The notes below the pieces were generated by a model. It had not been told where the DNA came from and ran no database searches. It was given only the letters and a program-made list of their open reading frames with translations. Source: an uncultured Alphaproteobacteria bacterium (GTDB lineage Bacteria; Pseudomonadota; Alphaproteobacteria; Rs-D84). Taken from it: DNA of 61,258 bases. Position numbers and translations under genes: made by a program. Positions 7,750-16,161 of this stretch are shown piece after piece. Position 1 is the stretch's first letter, and every line of letters starts with the position of its first letter. The stretch is from contig CALARG010000021.1 in NCBI GenBank assembly GCA_937888635.1, positions 1 to 61,258 on the forward strand, written 5' to 3'.

Positions 7750-8760
7750 TCAATACAGATTTTCTGCAAACATATCATCCAATAACCCATTCAAATTATT
7801 ACGAAATTCTTCTCTGTCAGATGCCCACACAACCTGGCGCATTAAAAATTTATAAACATCATCCATTGTTAAATTTGGGATTCCCGCATCACACGCAACG
7901 CGTCGCCACGCAGTTCGCGGGTCAATTAAGTGCACACCGCCACGCCCTGGGAATACCCAGTGTCCATCCTGTGGCATATCCTGCAACAAAACAATCGCCC
8001 GATCTGACAATGGACGCCCATCCCACATATCATGATTAAAATCCAAATCTTCCCACGCCATAGAAAATATTTTTGAACGCGGTGCGAAACCATAAATCAG
8101 CATATAAAACGCCGAACGCAAAATCAAATCTGGCACCCTATCAATCGCCGCAACCAGGCGATAAAATCCCGCACGATTTAGTGGGCGTATACGGCGGTTT
8201 TGCTGGATTTTTTCTAGCCCAACCACCGGGTTCGTTTTCACATACCCCATTTCCATTGCATAGTTAAAAACACTTTGCATAAATTCTTGCATACGACCTG
8301 CGATTGCACGTCCAGAAATACTTGCAATAACATTTTTTACATCTTCTGATTTAATATCAGCAATCTTTTTTTCAAACAAAGATTCCAAATGCCGATTTAC
8401 CGCCCGCACCAATTTTGCATGCGAATCTTCACCACGCCGAACCTTGTTCTGCAAATACAAATCCAAGAATTGTTTAAACGTTATCTTCTTGCGACGAATC
8501 GGGGGCTTTTTCATCGCAGCATCCAAAATATCTGGCACTGCACTGCGCGCATCTTCTATATCCACCTGGGGATAATTTCCGATTAAAATCCGTTTATCCT
8601 TGCCATGTACGCGTTTTCGCACAAAGAAAGTTTTTATTCCACGACTGGTCACATACATACGCAAACGCGGTTCTGAAATATCCTGGACGACATCAAATCC
8701 CTTGGCCGGCGCCGGCAAGTTGTCCAAGATATACGGATTAAAATAGAATTGGTGCGCCAT
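7750..8760 (-). CDS. Integrase-like protein with degraded tyrosine-recombinase site
   Basis: 336 aa. The N-terminal ~90 residues resemble the arm-binding domain of P4-type integrases (YVTSRGIKTFFVRKRVHGKDKRILIGNYP then DARSAV). A core-binding helical domain follows (TFKQFLDLYLQN to NPVVGLEKIQQNRRIRPL), then a catalytic-like domain. The first catalytic Arg may survive (YGFAPRSKIFSMAWEDLDF), but the lysine hairpin is shortened. HxxR is replaced by TMDDVYKFL and no nucleophilic tyrosine with LGH context is present. The ATG has AAGGGGG upstream and the frame is intact, so it may be a domesticated DNA-binding protein rather than a decaying relic. No tRNA or att repeats are adjacent. Confidence 0.7.
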   Translation of the reverse strand: MAHQFYFNPYILDNLPAPAKGFDVVQDISEPRLRMYVTSRGIKTFFVRKRVHGKDKRILIGNYPQVDIEDARSAVPDILDAAMKKPPIRRKKITFKQFLDLYLQNKVRRGEDSHAKLVRAVNRHLESLFEKKIADIKSEDVKNVIASISGRAIAGRMQEFMQSVFNYAMEMGYVKTNPVVGLEKIQQNRRIRPLNRAGFYRLVAAIDRVPDLILRSAFYMLIYGFAPRSKIFSMAWEDLDFNHDMWDGRPLSDRAIVLLQDMPQDGHWVFPGRGGVHLIDPRTAWRRVACDAGIPNLTMDDVYKFLMRQVVWASDREEFRNNLNGLLDDMFAENLY

Positions 8761-8782
8761 ATCGGCCCCCTTTTTTTTATTT

Positions 8783-9151
8783 TTATTTTACATTTTGGAA
8801 TTTCTTATCCCAAAATTCAGCCAGCGCATTTTGCACTGCTTTTAATTCATCATGCTGCTTCCAATACCTATCATGCTGAAAACCACGCGGACAGACCCCA
8901 TCACAAACACCGCCAAAAAACTCTTCACAATAGTGTGCACTATAAACCGGACGAAACAATCTTTGTTCACCTGTTTTTTCTTTATGAATACATTTGATAT
9001 CTACACCATCGCACTTTTCAGAAATCTGTTTATGACGAAAGTCCCGCTCTCCACGCAATAACTTGGCCTTTTTGCGCAGATTCCAATATTCATTCCAATC
9101 TGCAACCATCTGATTAAACGGTGTTTCAACAATATAACTATATAAACTCAT
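8783..9151 (-). CDS. Hypothetical Cys-rich protein, 122 aa
   Basis: Not recognised. Charged, soluble protein without signal peptide. It carries six cysteines (EKCDGVDIKCIH and YCEEFFGGVCDGVCPRGF), enough for a metal or zinc site. AGGT lies upstream of the ATG. It lies between lepA and the integrase-like gene on the same strand with short gaps, so it is probably co-transcribed with one of them. Confidence 0.65.
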   Translation of the reverse strand: MSLYSYIVETPFNQMVADWNEYWNLRKKAKLLRGERDFRHKQISEKCDGVDIKCIHKEKTGEQRLFRPVYSAHYCEEFFGGVCDGVCPRGFQHDRYWKQHDELKAVQNALAEFWDKKFQNVK

Positions 9152-9170
9152 ATCTATTTACCTTTATTTT

Positions 9171-10964
9171 TTACGATACTTTTAACGCATTAATAAACGC
9201 AGACTGCGGAATTTCCACATTCCCGAACGAGCGCATACGCTTCTTACCCTCTTTCTGCTTTTCCAACAGTTTACGTTTTCTTGTAATATCCCCCCCATAG
9301 CACTTTGCAGTCACATCCTTGCGATATGCTGCAATCGTCTCTCTGGCAATAATCTTTCCGCCAATTGCTGCCTGCAGCGGAATTTTAAACTGATGCCGTG
9401 GAATCAGGTCTTTTAATTTTTCTACAATCTGACGCCCGCGTTTTTCTGCAAACGACCGATGGCACATAAAAGACAACGGCTCTACATTTTCTTCATTAAC
9501 CAGAATATTAACCTTGACCAAATCAGATGCCTGATATCCGTACACTACATAGTCAAACGACGCATACCCCGACGAAATTGATTTGACCCTGTCATAGAAA
9601 TCAAACACAATTTCTGCCAACGGCAATTGATAGACCAACACCGCACGATTACCTACATAGGAAATATTTTCCTGAACCCCGCGTCGTTCCGAACACAGCG
9701 ACATAATTCCGCCCATATATTTGTCCGGCATCATAATTGTTGCACGCACCCATGGTTCTTCTATTGATTCAATCTTAGTAGGCTCTGGCATATCGGCTGG
9801 GTTTTCTAAATCAATCACCGATCCATCGCGCAGATGAATTTTATACAGCACACTGGGCACCGTATTAATCAGATTCAAATTAAATTCGCGCGCCAGTCGT
9901 TCACTAATAATCTCCATATGCAACAGCCCCAAGAACCCGCATCGCAATCCGAATCCCAACGCCGAAGACTTTTCCACTGTAAACATAAACGACGCGTCAT
10001 TTAACGCTAACTTTTCTGCACTTTCGCGAAATGTCGGATAATCATCCGCCTCAACCGGAAAGAAAGACGAAAACACCACCGGCACAGACGGCTTAAACCC
10101 TGGCAACATCTGGGCATTATCACTGCGCGCATCAATAATTGTATCCCCCACCTTACAGTCATGAATTGTCTTCATTCCCGTAATGATAAAACCAATTTCC
10201 CCTGTATACAGTGTATCTACATTAACCATCTTTGGGGTAAAGTATCCGATTTTATCAACCACATATTCGGCACCCGTTGCCATAAACTTAATCTTCTGGC
10301 CACGGTTTAACGTCCCATCAACAACCCGCACCAGAATAACAACCCCCAAATAAGAATCATACCAAGAATCAACCAACAACGCACGCGTTGACGCATTTTC
10401 ATCCCCATGTGGCGCCGGCAACTTGTTCACAATTTCTTCCAGCAATTCTGGCACACCGTCGCCGGTCTTGCCCGACACCGCCAGCGCATCATTCGCATCC
10501 AGCCCGATAACATCTGCAATTTGTTCACGGGTGCCTTGAACATCACTGGACGGCAAATCAATCTTGTTCAGCACCGGCAGCATTTCCAAATCATTATCCA
10601 ACGCCAGGTACGCATTTGCCAATGTCTGCGCCTGCACACCCTGGGTTGCATCCACCAACACCAACGCCCCTTCGCACGCCGCCAGCGATCGCGACACTTC
10701 GTATGAAAAGTCCACATGTCCCGGCGTATCCATCAGGTTTAATTGATATTCTTCGCCATTTTTCGCCTTGTAATTCAGTCGCACAGTCTGCGCCTTAATC
10801 GTAATACCGCGTTCGCGTTCAATATCCATAGAATCCAGAACCTGGGCCTTCATTTCACGCGATTGCAGACCACCTGTGAATTCAATCAACCTGTCCGACA
10901 GCGTTGATTTCCCGTGATCAATATGTGCAACGATTGAAAAATTACGAATATTAGACTGTTTCAT
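9171..10964 (-). CDS. lepA: Elongation factor 4 (LepA)
   Basis: Ribosome-bound GTPase that back-translocates or remodels stalled or initiating ribosomes. 597 aa from MKQSNIRNFSIVAHIDHGKS, with AGGTG upstream; an in-frame start nine codons earlier has no support. G1 AHIDHGKST, G2 ERGITIKAQ, G3 DTPGHVDFSYEV and G4 NKIDLP are intact. The LepA-specific C-terminal domain is present (KDVTAKCYGGDITRKRKLL, KMRSFGNVEIPQSAF-like). Confidence 0.98.
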   Translation of the reverse strand: MKQSNIRNFSIVAHIDHGKSTLSDRLIEFTGGLQSREMKAQVLDSMDIERERGITIKAQTVRLNYKAKNGEEYQLNLMDTPGHVDFSYEVSRSLAACEGALVLVDATQGVQAQTLANAYLALDNDLEMLPVLNKIDLPSSDVQGTREQIADVIGLDANDALAVSGKTGDGVPELLEEIVNKLPAPHGDENASTRALLVDSWYDSYLGVVILVRVVDGTLNRGQKIKFMATGAEYVVDKIGYFTPKMVNVDTLYTGEIGFIITGMKTIHDCKVGDTIIDARSDNAQMLPGFKPSVPVVFSSFFPVEADDYPTFRESAEKLALNDASFMFTVEKSSALGFGLRCGFLGLLHMEIISERLAREFNLNLINTVPSVLYKIHLRDGSVIDLENPADMPEPTKIESIEEPWVRATIMMPDKYMGGIMSLCSERRGVQENISYVGNRAVLVYQLPLAEIVFDFYDRVKSISSGYASFDYVVYGYQASDLVKVNILVNEENVEPLSFMCHRSFAEKRGRQIVEKLKDLIPRHQFKIPLQAAIGGKIIARETIAAYRKDVTAKCYGGDITRKRKLLEKQKEGKKRMRSFGNVEIPQSAFINALKVS

Positions 10965-11029
10965 ACAAATACACCTATGCTTGTACCGCATATACTAGTA
11001 TAGTATTGCCGCATTCGCAAGGTGAAATT

Positions 11030-11437
11030 TTACAAAGTTTTTTCCATAAATCTGTCTGCACTGATTTGCTGATAGCCATTTTTCACATAGAAATTTTTGG
11101 CCTGTTGTGTTGCCCGCGATTGCAGCAAAATACGCCTGGCCCCGTGATTACGGGCATAATCTTCATACGCACGTAACAAAGCCGTACCAATTCCCTGGCG
11201 ATGATATTTTTTATCAACATAGATTCGCGTGACCCGTCCCATATCGCGCACCATATAGCCCAATACAAATCCCCGCACACAACCATTATTTTCAGACACA
11301 AATAATGTCTGTCCGTCTTTATTTACCGAATCGCGCAGCGTATAGTAAATCAAATCCGCATCACCGACCGAAGTATTCGCCACACTATAACATATAACGC
11401 GCATTTGGTCGCTAACATTTTCAATCTGCTTAATCAT
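11030..11437 (-). CDS. GNAT-family N-acetyltransferase
   Basis: 135 aa, single GNAT domain. The acetyl-CoA pyrophosphate loop is RQGIGTALLRAYEDYAR, preceded by the strand VTRIYVDKKYH and followed by LLQSRATQQAKNFYVKNGYQ, a typical GNAT C-terminus. The substrate cannot be told from sequence. Its ATG overlaps the end of rbfA (ATGATTAA), so the two are translationally coupled. Confidence 0.85.
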   Translation of the reverse strand: MIKQIENVSDQMRVICYSVANTSVGDADLIYYTLRDSVNKDGQTLFVSENNGCVRGFVLGYMVRDMGRVTRIYVDKKYHRQGIGTALLRAYEDYARNHGARRILLQSRATQQAKNFYVKNGYQQISADRFMEKTL

Positions 11438-11792
11438 TACCCGTATCCAAATTACTTAACAATTCATCTATCCGTGCGGCTTTTTCCAATGTATCATCAT
11501 ATGTAAATTTGATATCAGGCACATATTTCTGATTCATACGCGCGGCCAGTTCATATCGCACCATACGCGTTATTGAATCCAAACGCTGTTGCACCGCAGT
11601 AATATCATCATTACGGGTATAGTAAAACAATCGTACAAATTGCAACCCGCCATGTGCCACACTGCCAACCAGCGACACCCCAGAAACAAGTGCATCTTCG
11701 CCCCAATTATCGCGCAATATTTCCGCAACAATCGTTTGCACTTTGGCTGCGATTCTTTCGCCACGATTAGAATTAAATTGTCTTTTTGCCAT
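11430..11792 (-). CDS. rbfA: Ribosome-binding factor A
   Basis: Small KH-fold protein needed for 16S rRNA 5'-end maturation and 30S assembly. 120 aa. Recognised by the N-terminal NRGERIAAKVQTIVAEILRDNW, the central VSLVGSVAHGGLQFVRLFY and PDIKFTYDDTLEKAARIDELL near the C-terminus. It overlaps the downstream GNAT gene. The ribosome binding site is weak (AAAGAT). Confidence 0.93.
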   Translation of the reverse strand: MAKRQFNSNRGERIAAKVQTIVAEILRDNWGEDALVSGVSLVGSVAHGGLQFVRLFYYTRNDDITAVQQRLDSITRMVRYELAARMNQKYVPDIKFTYDDTLEKAARIDELLSNLDTGND

Positions 11793-11881
11793 TTTTTATA
11801 TCTTTTTTGCGTTATAACAATTGTAAATTAATATTTTATATTTTACAATCAAGTAAATTTTTTGAAAAACAAGGGTCGGGA

Positions 11882-12457
11882 ATGAAATTTTCAGAATTTA
11901 TATTACAGAAATCCGAATCGCGTGGCTATTCATGGTTGGTTTTTTTCTTAACAATATGCGAATCCATATTTTTATTTATCCCACCCGAAGTCTTTATGAC
12001 CCCACCGATTATTGCGAACAAGCGGCGCGCCCTGCCCATAACAATCGCGGCATCCCTGGGGTCAATCGTTGGTGGTGCAATTGCATATATGATCGGATTG
12101 TGGCTGTATGATTCTGTTGGGGTATGGTTAATTGAAACATTTTCAAATCCAGAATTAATTGAAACCGCGATTAAGCCAATGTTTAACAAATACGGAATAA
12201 TGATAATTGTACTGACGGCGGTCACCCCAATACCTTATAAACTATTGGCAATATGGTTGGGCTTTATCGGATATCCAATGTTGCTGTTTTTGGCGGTATC
12301 GGCCATATTCCGCACCGGCCGCTTTGCAATAATTGCAACATTACTGTATTTTTTCCAAGAACGGGCAAACGCAATTGTAAACAAATACTTCTGGCCATTA
12401 ACAATTTGCGCAATCGTCGCCGCCGTACTAGGGATTGGTCTGATAAGCCTGTTTTAA
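11882..12457 (+). CDS. YqaA/DedA-family (SNARE-associated) membrane protein
   Basis: 191 aa, about five membrane segments. Motifs of the VTT/DedA superfamily: SIFLFIPPEVFMTPPIIANKR near the N-terminus, GSIVGGAIAYMIGLWLY, and the re-entrant region TAVTPIPYKLLAIWLGFIGYP, then FRTGRFAIIATLLYFF. The size and PIPYK segment fit the YqaA subgroup. Members act in lipid transport or membrane homeostasis. The ATG with AAGGGTCGGGA upstream was chosen over a longer start. It is divergent from rbfA. Confidence 0.85.
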   Translation: MKFSEFILQKSESRGYSWLVFFLTICESIFLFIPPEVFMTPPIIANKRRALPITIAASLGSIVGGAIAYMIGLWLYDSVGVWLIETFSNPELIETAIKPMFNKYGIMIIVLTAVTPIPYKLLAIWLGFIGYPMLLFLAVSAIFRTGRFAIIATLLYFFQERANAIVNKYFWPLTICAIVAAVLGIGLISLF

Positions 12458-12515
12458 AAAGCAACCACCCCCTGTCATCCCGCCGCACACCACGGAACCC
12501 AGGAATAGTATCATC

Positions 12516-12549
12516 TGTCATCCCGCGGCTTGACCACGGGCCCCAGGTT
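12516..12549 (+). repeat. Family C inverted repeat, left arm
   Basis: 34 nt that recur inverted at 12880-12913 with two mismatches. The arm contains the hairpin CCCGCGG...CCACGGG and begins TGTCATCCCG, the common alphaproteobacterial REP form. A related half copy starts near 12472. The arm ends six bases before the stop codon of the enclosed GIY-YIG gene. Confidence 0.85.
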
Positions 12550-12554
12550 TATCC

Positions 12555-12863
12555 TTATAACAAATTATTCAAATCTTCATACAAATCACGCCATTGTGGG
12601 TTAAAATTTTCTATCAAATCCTTTTTCCAATTCCTTTGCCATTCTTTTAAACGCTTCTCATGACGTATTGCACGGTTTACATCCGTAAATCGCTCAAAGT
12701 AAACTAATTTATCAACATTATACCTGCTGGTAAATCCAGGCAACAAATGATTTTTATGTTCAAAAACACGTTGTGCTAAATTACTGGTAAACCCAACATA
12801 CAGCGTTCCATTCCTGGAACTGGCCATAATATAAACATAGTAATACTTTTCTGCTGTCCACAT
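12555..12863 (-). CDS. Small GIY-YIG endonuclease-like protein
   Basis: About 102 aa, a single GIY-YIG (URI) domain: YYVYIMASSRNGTLYVGFTSNLAQRVFEHKN gives the GIY and YIG strands (VYI and YVG forms) and the catalytic Arg in AQRVFEHK. The C-terminal FNPQWRDLYEDL is typical of the stand-alone family. Family members cut DNA, but the natural role is unclear. ATGs at 12863 and 12869 have no Shine-Dalgarno; a longer reading would run into the right repeat arm and is rejected. The gene fits tightly between inverted repeats, which suggests a mobile or REP-maintenance unit. Confidence 0.85.
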   Translation of the reverse strand: MWTAEKYYYVYIMASSRNGTLYVGFTSNLAQRVFEHKNHLLPGFTSRYNVDKLVYFERFTDVNRAIRHEKRLKEWQRNWKKDLIENFNPQWRDLYEDLNNLL

Positions 12864-12879
12864 AAACATCAGAATACAT

Positions 12880-12913
12880 AACCTGGGTCCCGTGGTCAAG
12901 CCACGGGATGACA
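12880..12913 (-). repeat. Family C inverted repeat, right arm
   Basis: Inverted partner of 12516-12549. Internal perfect hairpin CCCGTGG / CCACGGG with loop TCAAG. Confidence 0.85.
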
Positions 12914-12964
12914 ATTTTCTGAATAAAAATTTCAAACAAAACAAAAAGAAAACTCAAACAAAAA

Positions 12965-12982
12965 ACCGGGCACACACCCGGT
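12965..12982 (-). terminator. Terminator of the 13003 fibre gene
   Basis: Stem ACCGGG / CCCGGT with A-rich sequence to the left, giving a U-run on the minus strand. Confidence 0.7.
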
Positions 12983-13002
12983 TTATATATTCATTTGAAA
13001 TG

Positions 13003-14250
13003 TTATTTAACAATAGATTCCCATTTCAAACCTTTAGTTGCATTATCATATACCAATGCACATGTTGCAGTACCATTTTCACAAGCTTCAGGCACATTCA
13101 TCTTTGCAACCGGTGTTAACGCTGCACGTGATACAGAAATTACACCATCCACTTCCGAAACAGCAGATACATATTCACCTGCGACAGCAGTATCTGCCTT
13201 ATCTAAAGCTTCAATTTTTGATTTTGCATCTGCTTTTGCATCAGCCAAAGCTTGGTCTGCTTTTGATTTTGCATCTGCCGCTGCAGTAGAAATCGCTTCA
13301 GACTTTGCCGTTGCAATTGCTGTATTCATACCTGTTGTATTAGTATAATTCTTCAACTGCTCAGTAGTAAACGACTTCGCATTTGATTCCGCTGTATTCG
13401 CCTTTGATGCCGCATCTGTCGCTGCCGCTGCTTGTGCATTTGCAATTGCGGTTGCAACATCTGTCGCGCCATCCGCTAATGTACCAATTTTATTATCAAT
13501 CTGCTTTGAAACTGAATTATCACCAGTATTTAATGCGTCAATCTGTCCCTGCAATTCCGTTTTTGCTGCACTAACCTGACTGGTCGTCTCTCCCTTTGCC
13601 GCTGCAACCGCTTCAGACTTTGCCGTTGCAATATCACCAGTCAAAGTTGTTTTTTGCGAGGCCAACTCTTCCTTGGTTGCAGAATTTGTTTCCAAGTTCG
13701 CAACATCTAATTTTAAACCAGCAACATCTTGCTTTGTCCCTGACAACGCATTGGTAATTCTGGTATCAACATCGTTCGTCATGACTTCCAGCTTATTTTT
13801 TACATACCCTGCTACAGCCGCGGTTGTCGGCGCAACTGTTGAAGTATCATTCTTGTTTTCTCCATTCTCATTAATTTGCCCAACCAAATCACCCGTGGTC
13901 ACAGAAACTTTACCATCTGTTTCTGACACTGTCTTAACATATTTACCATCTGCAACAGTAATCGTATCAACATCTAACCCTTGAACAGCCGCAGCAATTT
14001 GTGTTGAAATAGAACCATTTGCACCACCAATCGCAGCAACATCCGCTTGCAATTTCGTAATATCGCCCTGATTCTTTGTGTTATCAGTTTCCAAACTTGT
14101 AACACGTGTGTTCATTGCATTATTATACCCTGTTGCTGTTGCTTCTGCTGCCTGCTTCGCTTTATCAACATAGTCTGTTGATGCGATATCCGCGTTTGCT
14201 GCGGTAACCGCCATCATCGCAACCAAAGATGCTGTTAAGATTTTTTTCAT
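13003..14250 (-). CDS. Secreted coiled-coil fibre-like protein 1 (415 aa)
   Basis: Last gene of the coiled-coil locus in transcription order. Signal peptide MKKILTASLVAMMAVTAANA, then DIASTDYVDKAK, which carries the shared SxxYVD motif just after cleavage. The body is low-complexity Ala/Thr/Lys/Asp/Gln with heptad-like spacing (LETDNTKNQGDITKLQADV; ATAKSEAVAAAKGETTSQV), predicting long coiled coil broken by short beta-rich insertions (GKYVKTVSETDGKVSVT). The C-terminal module is CALVYDNATKGLKWESIVK. Composition resembles phage tail fibres and trimeric adhesins, but no known anchor domain is visible. It has its own promoter and terminator. Function inferred only: cell-surface or released fibre. 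Confidence 0.75.
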   Translation of the reverse strand: MKKILTASLVAMMAVTAANADIASTDYVDKAKQAAEATATGYNNAMNTRVTSLETDNTKNQGDITKLQADVAAIGGANGSISTQIAAAVQGLDVDTITVADGKYVKTVSETDGKVSVTTGDLVGQINENGENKNDTSTVAPTTAAVAGYVKNKLEVMTNDVDTRITNALSGTKQDVAGLKLDVANLETNSATKEELASQKTTLTGDIATAKSEAVAAAKGETTSQVSAAKTELQGQIDALNTGDNSVSKQIDNKIGTLADGATDVATAIANAQAAAATDAASKANTAESNAKSFTTEQLKNYTNTTGMNTAIATAKSEAISTAAADAKSKADQALADAKADAKSKIEALDKADTAVAGEYVSAVSEVDGVISVSRAALTPVAKMNVPEACENGTATCALVYDNATKGLKWESIVK

Positions 14251-14305
14251 GTTTTCCTTCCTTTCTTTTTGTTTGTTTTGTTTATTCTCTCATTTGATAT
14301 GATTT

Positions 14306-14335
14306 ATTTTATCATAAAATGCGAATCGCTGTCTA
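14306..14335 (-). promoter_or_regulatory. Promoter of fibre gene 1, with GANTC
   Basis: Minus strand TAGACA (14335-14330), 18-bp spacer starting GCGATTCG and ending ATGA, then TAAAAT (14311-14306). GATTC lies two bases after the -35. Confidence 0.65.
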
Positions 14336-14347
14336 TAATAAAATTTC

Positions 14348-16024
14348 CTATTCCGTACGACCGGCAATATCTTCCCATGCATATTCATAGGTCACCTTGC
14401 CATCGACAGTAATTTTCTTGGCCGTTAATACAAATGTACCTTCGGCGTTTTCTGATGTTGGCGCCTGAATTGCCCCCGCCAGCAACGAATTAACATCCGA
14501 CGCCAATTGATCTGCACCAACTGCATTTTTCGCAATTGTATTCGCCGTCACGGCACCAGCAGCAATATTTCCTTCTAGCACTGCCCCCGTTGCCAAATTT
14601 CCTGCCTCAACCGCACTTTCACCAATCTTACCCTTGACGATTGCGCCATCTGCAATTTTATCCTTTGTCACCGCATTATTGGCAATCTTACCTTCTGTTA
14701 CTGCATTATTGGCAATCTTACCTTCTGTTACGGCCGCATCTGCCAATTGTGCAGTTCCAATTCCATTGTCCACAATTGAAACAACACCATTTGCAATAAC
14801 AATAACGCCTTCTTGCCCGGTCAGACTAACCTGTTTTGCATCCAATGCCGCCTGCAAACCGTCAACTTTTTCAATTGACAATGTTGGAATATCCGATTCT
14901 GCCAACTCTGCCCGTGACACAGTAATAACACCGTTTTCCTGGGATACCGCTGTTACGAACTGACCAGTTGTTGTCCCATCCGCAACATCCAATCCACCCA
15001 ATGCCTCTTGGATAGAATTTTCAACAGATCCAACCGTCGCGGCAGTATCATTCAACAAAGCAATTGCCGCCTTGTTATCATTAATCTGCGCAGTCAAGTT
15101 CTTAATAGAACCTTCTGCATTTTCCCCACCTTCTAAAATCGCGATAGTATCTGCATTTGCCTTGACCTGCGCATCCAATTTAATCGTTGCCGCTTTTAGT
15201 CCCGTTTGTTCATTCAAATAATTTGTACCCGAATATGTCACACCGGTCACATCCGCTGCATTTGCCTTTAGATCAATTTCACCCTGCAATTGCGTATCTG
15301 CTGCCTCGCGCGCAGATTTTTCTGCTGCGATTGCATCCGCATTTGTTTTAACCGCACCTGCTGCCAATTCAGAAACCTTGGAATCTGCATAGTTTTGCGC
15401 TGTTTTTAAAACACCAGTCTCGGCATTATTAATCGCCGCAATCGCAGATTCATTTGCCGCGACCTTAGCATCAGTTGCATCCAGCGCAGTTTTATCCGCC
15501 TTTGTCCCCAAGGCAGATTCAACTGTCACCCCATCACCCAGACCACCAATAGTTTCTTTGATATCCGCAACATTCGTCTTCAATGTAGAAACATCACCCT
15601 GCAAGGTTGCAACACCACCTGTCAAAATTCCAACCGCATTCTCGGCAATTTTAACCGTTGCCGCATACGATGGATAGTGTTCATTTTCCGTCCCTTCTGC
15701 AGGCGCAACAACAGCACCATTTGCGTCTGTCTTAACCAAATTAGCCTTTACCTGTTGGTCTGCAACCGCTGCATTAACCGCCGCATAAATATCAGCCGCC
15801 GTCACCAGGTTTGTCCCCTGTTCAGATACAGCACCTGTTTCAACAGACACAATATTATTTTCAATCTTTACCGGCCCAGTTGCGGTCATTTTTGTTTGCA
15901 CATCCGCCAATTCTGTTTTCAAAACATCATTTAAATATTCAGTTGAAACAACGGCTGCATCTGCAACACCCGCAGACACCAGCCCCAACAGTACAGAAAA
16001 AATACCCGCAGTTAATTTTCTCAT
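14348..16024 (-). CDS. Secreted coiled-coil fibre-like protein 2 (558 aa)
   Basis: Signal peptide MRKLTAGIFSVLLGLVSAGVADA, then AVVSTEYLNDVL (SxxYVD variant). About 300 residues of heptad-rich coiled coil follow. Around residues 420-500 there is a run of ten-residue units (AVTEGKIANN, AVTKDKIADG, AVEAGNLATG, AVTANTIAKN), the pattern of beta-helical phage tail-fibre stems. The C-terminal module is FVLTAKKITVDGKVTYEYAW then EDIAG, again with a terminal Trp. AAGGAAGGGAATATT upstream of the ATG; own promoter containing GATTC. Probably a surface fibre; family unnamed. Confidence 0.75.
   Translation of the reverse strand: MRKLTAGIFSVLLGLVSAGVADAAVVSTEYLNDVLKTELADVQTKMTATGPVKIENNIVSVETGAVSEQGTNLVTAADIYAAVNAAVADQQVKANLVKTDANGAVVAPAEGTENEHYPSYAATVKIAENAVGILTGGVATLQGDVSTLKTNVADIKETIGGLGDGVTVESALGTKADKTALDATDAKVAANESAIAAINNAETGVLKTAQNYADSKVSELAAGAVKTNADAIAAEKSAREAADTQLQGEIDLKANAADVTGVTYSGTNYLNEQTGLKAATIKLDAQVKANADTIAILEGGENAEGSIKNLTAQINDNKAAIALLNDTAATVGSVENSIQEALGGLDVADGTTTGQFVTAVSQENGVITVSRAELAESDIPTLSIEKVDGLQAALDAKQVSLTGQEGVIVIANGVVSIVDNGIGTAQLADAAVTEGKIANNAVTEGKIANNAVTKDKIADGAIVKGKIGESAVEAGNLATGAVLEGNIAAGAVTANTIAKNAVGADQLASDVNSLLAGAIQAPTSENAEGTFVLTAKKITVDGKVTYEYAWEDIAGRTE
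14671..14730 (+). repeat. Two 30-bp tandem repeats inside fibre gene 2
   Basis: Two adjacent 30-bp units differ by one base. They encode two successive ten-residue units of the stem region, so copy-number change keeps frame. Confidence 0.85.
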
Positions 16025-16054
16025 AATATTCCCTTCCTTTCTTTCGTATGGTAC

Positions 16055-16084
16055 ATTATATCATATTTGCCCGAATCGTGTAAA
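16055..16084 (-). promoter_or_regulatory. Promoter of fibre gene 2, with GANTC
   Basis: Minus strand TTTACA (16084-16079), 18-bp spacer starting CGATTCG and ending ATGA, then TATAAT (16060-16055). GATTC begins one base after the -35. Confidence 0.75.
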
Positions 16085-16120
16085 GACCAAAAAAAACACT
16101 TCTATATTTTTATAAAAAAA

Positions 16121-16143
16121 ACAGGGGCATTTTTTGCCCCTGT
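16121..16143 (-). terminator. Terminator of fibre gene 3
   Basis: Stem ACAGGGGCA / TGCCCCTGT with an A-run to the left (U-run on the minus strand). Confidence 0.8.
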
Positions 16144-16161
16144 GTATTAGTCAAAAAATAA

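Noticed and set aside
7750..8760. Functional integrase marking a genomic island
   Set aside because: Catalytic HxxR and Tyr are missing, and no tRNA or direct repeats flank it.
14634..14963. Long plus-strand open frames opposite the fibre genes
   Set aside because: They have no ribosome binding site, appear in several frames and follow from the repetitive, low-complexity minus-strand genes.
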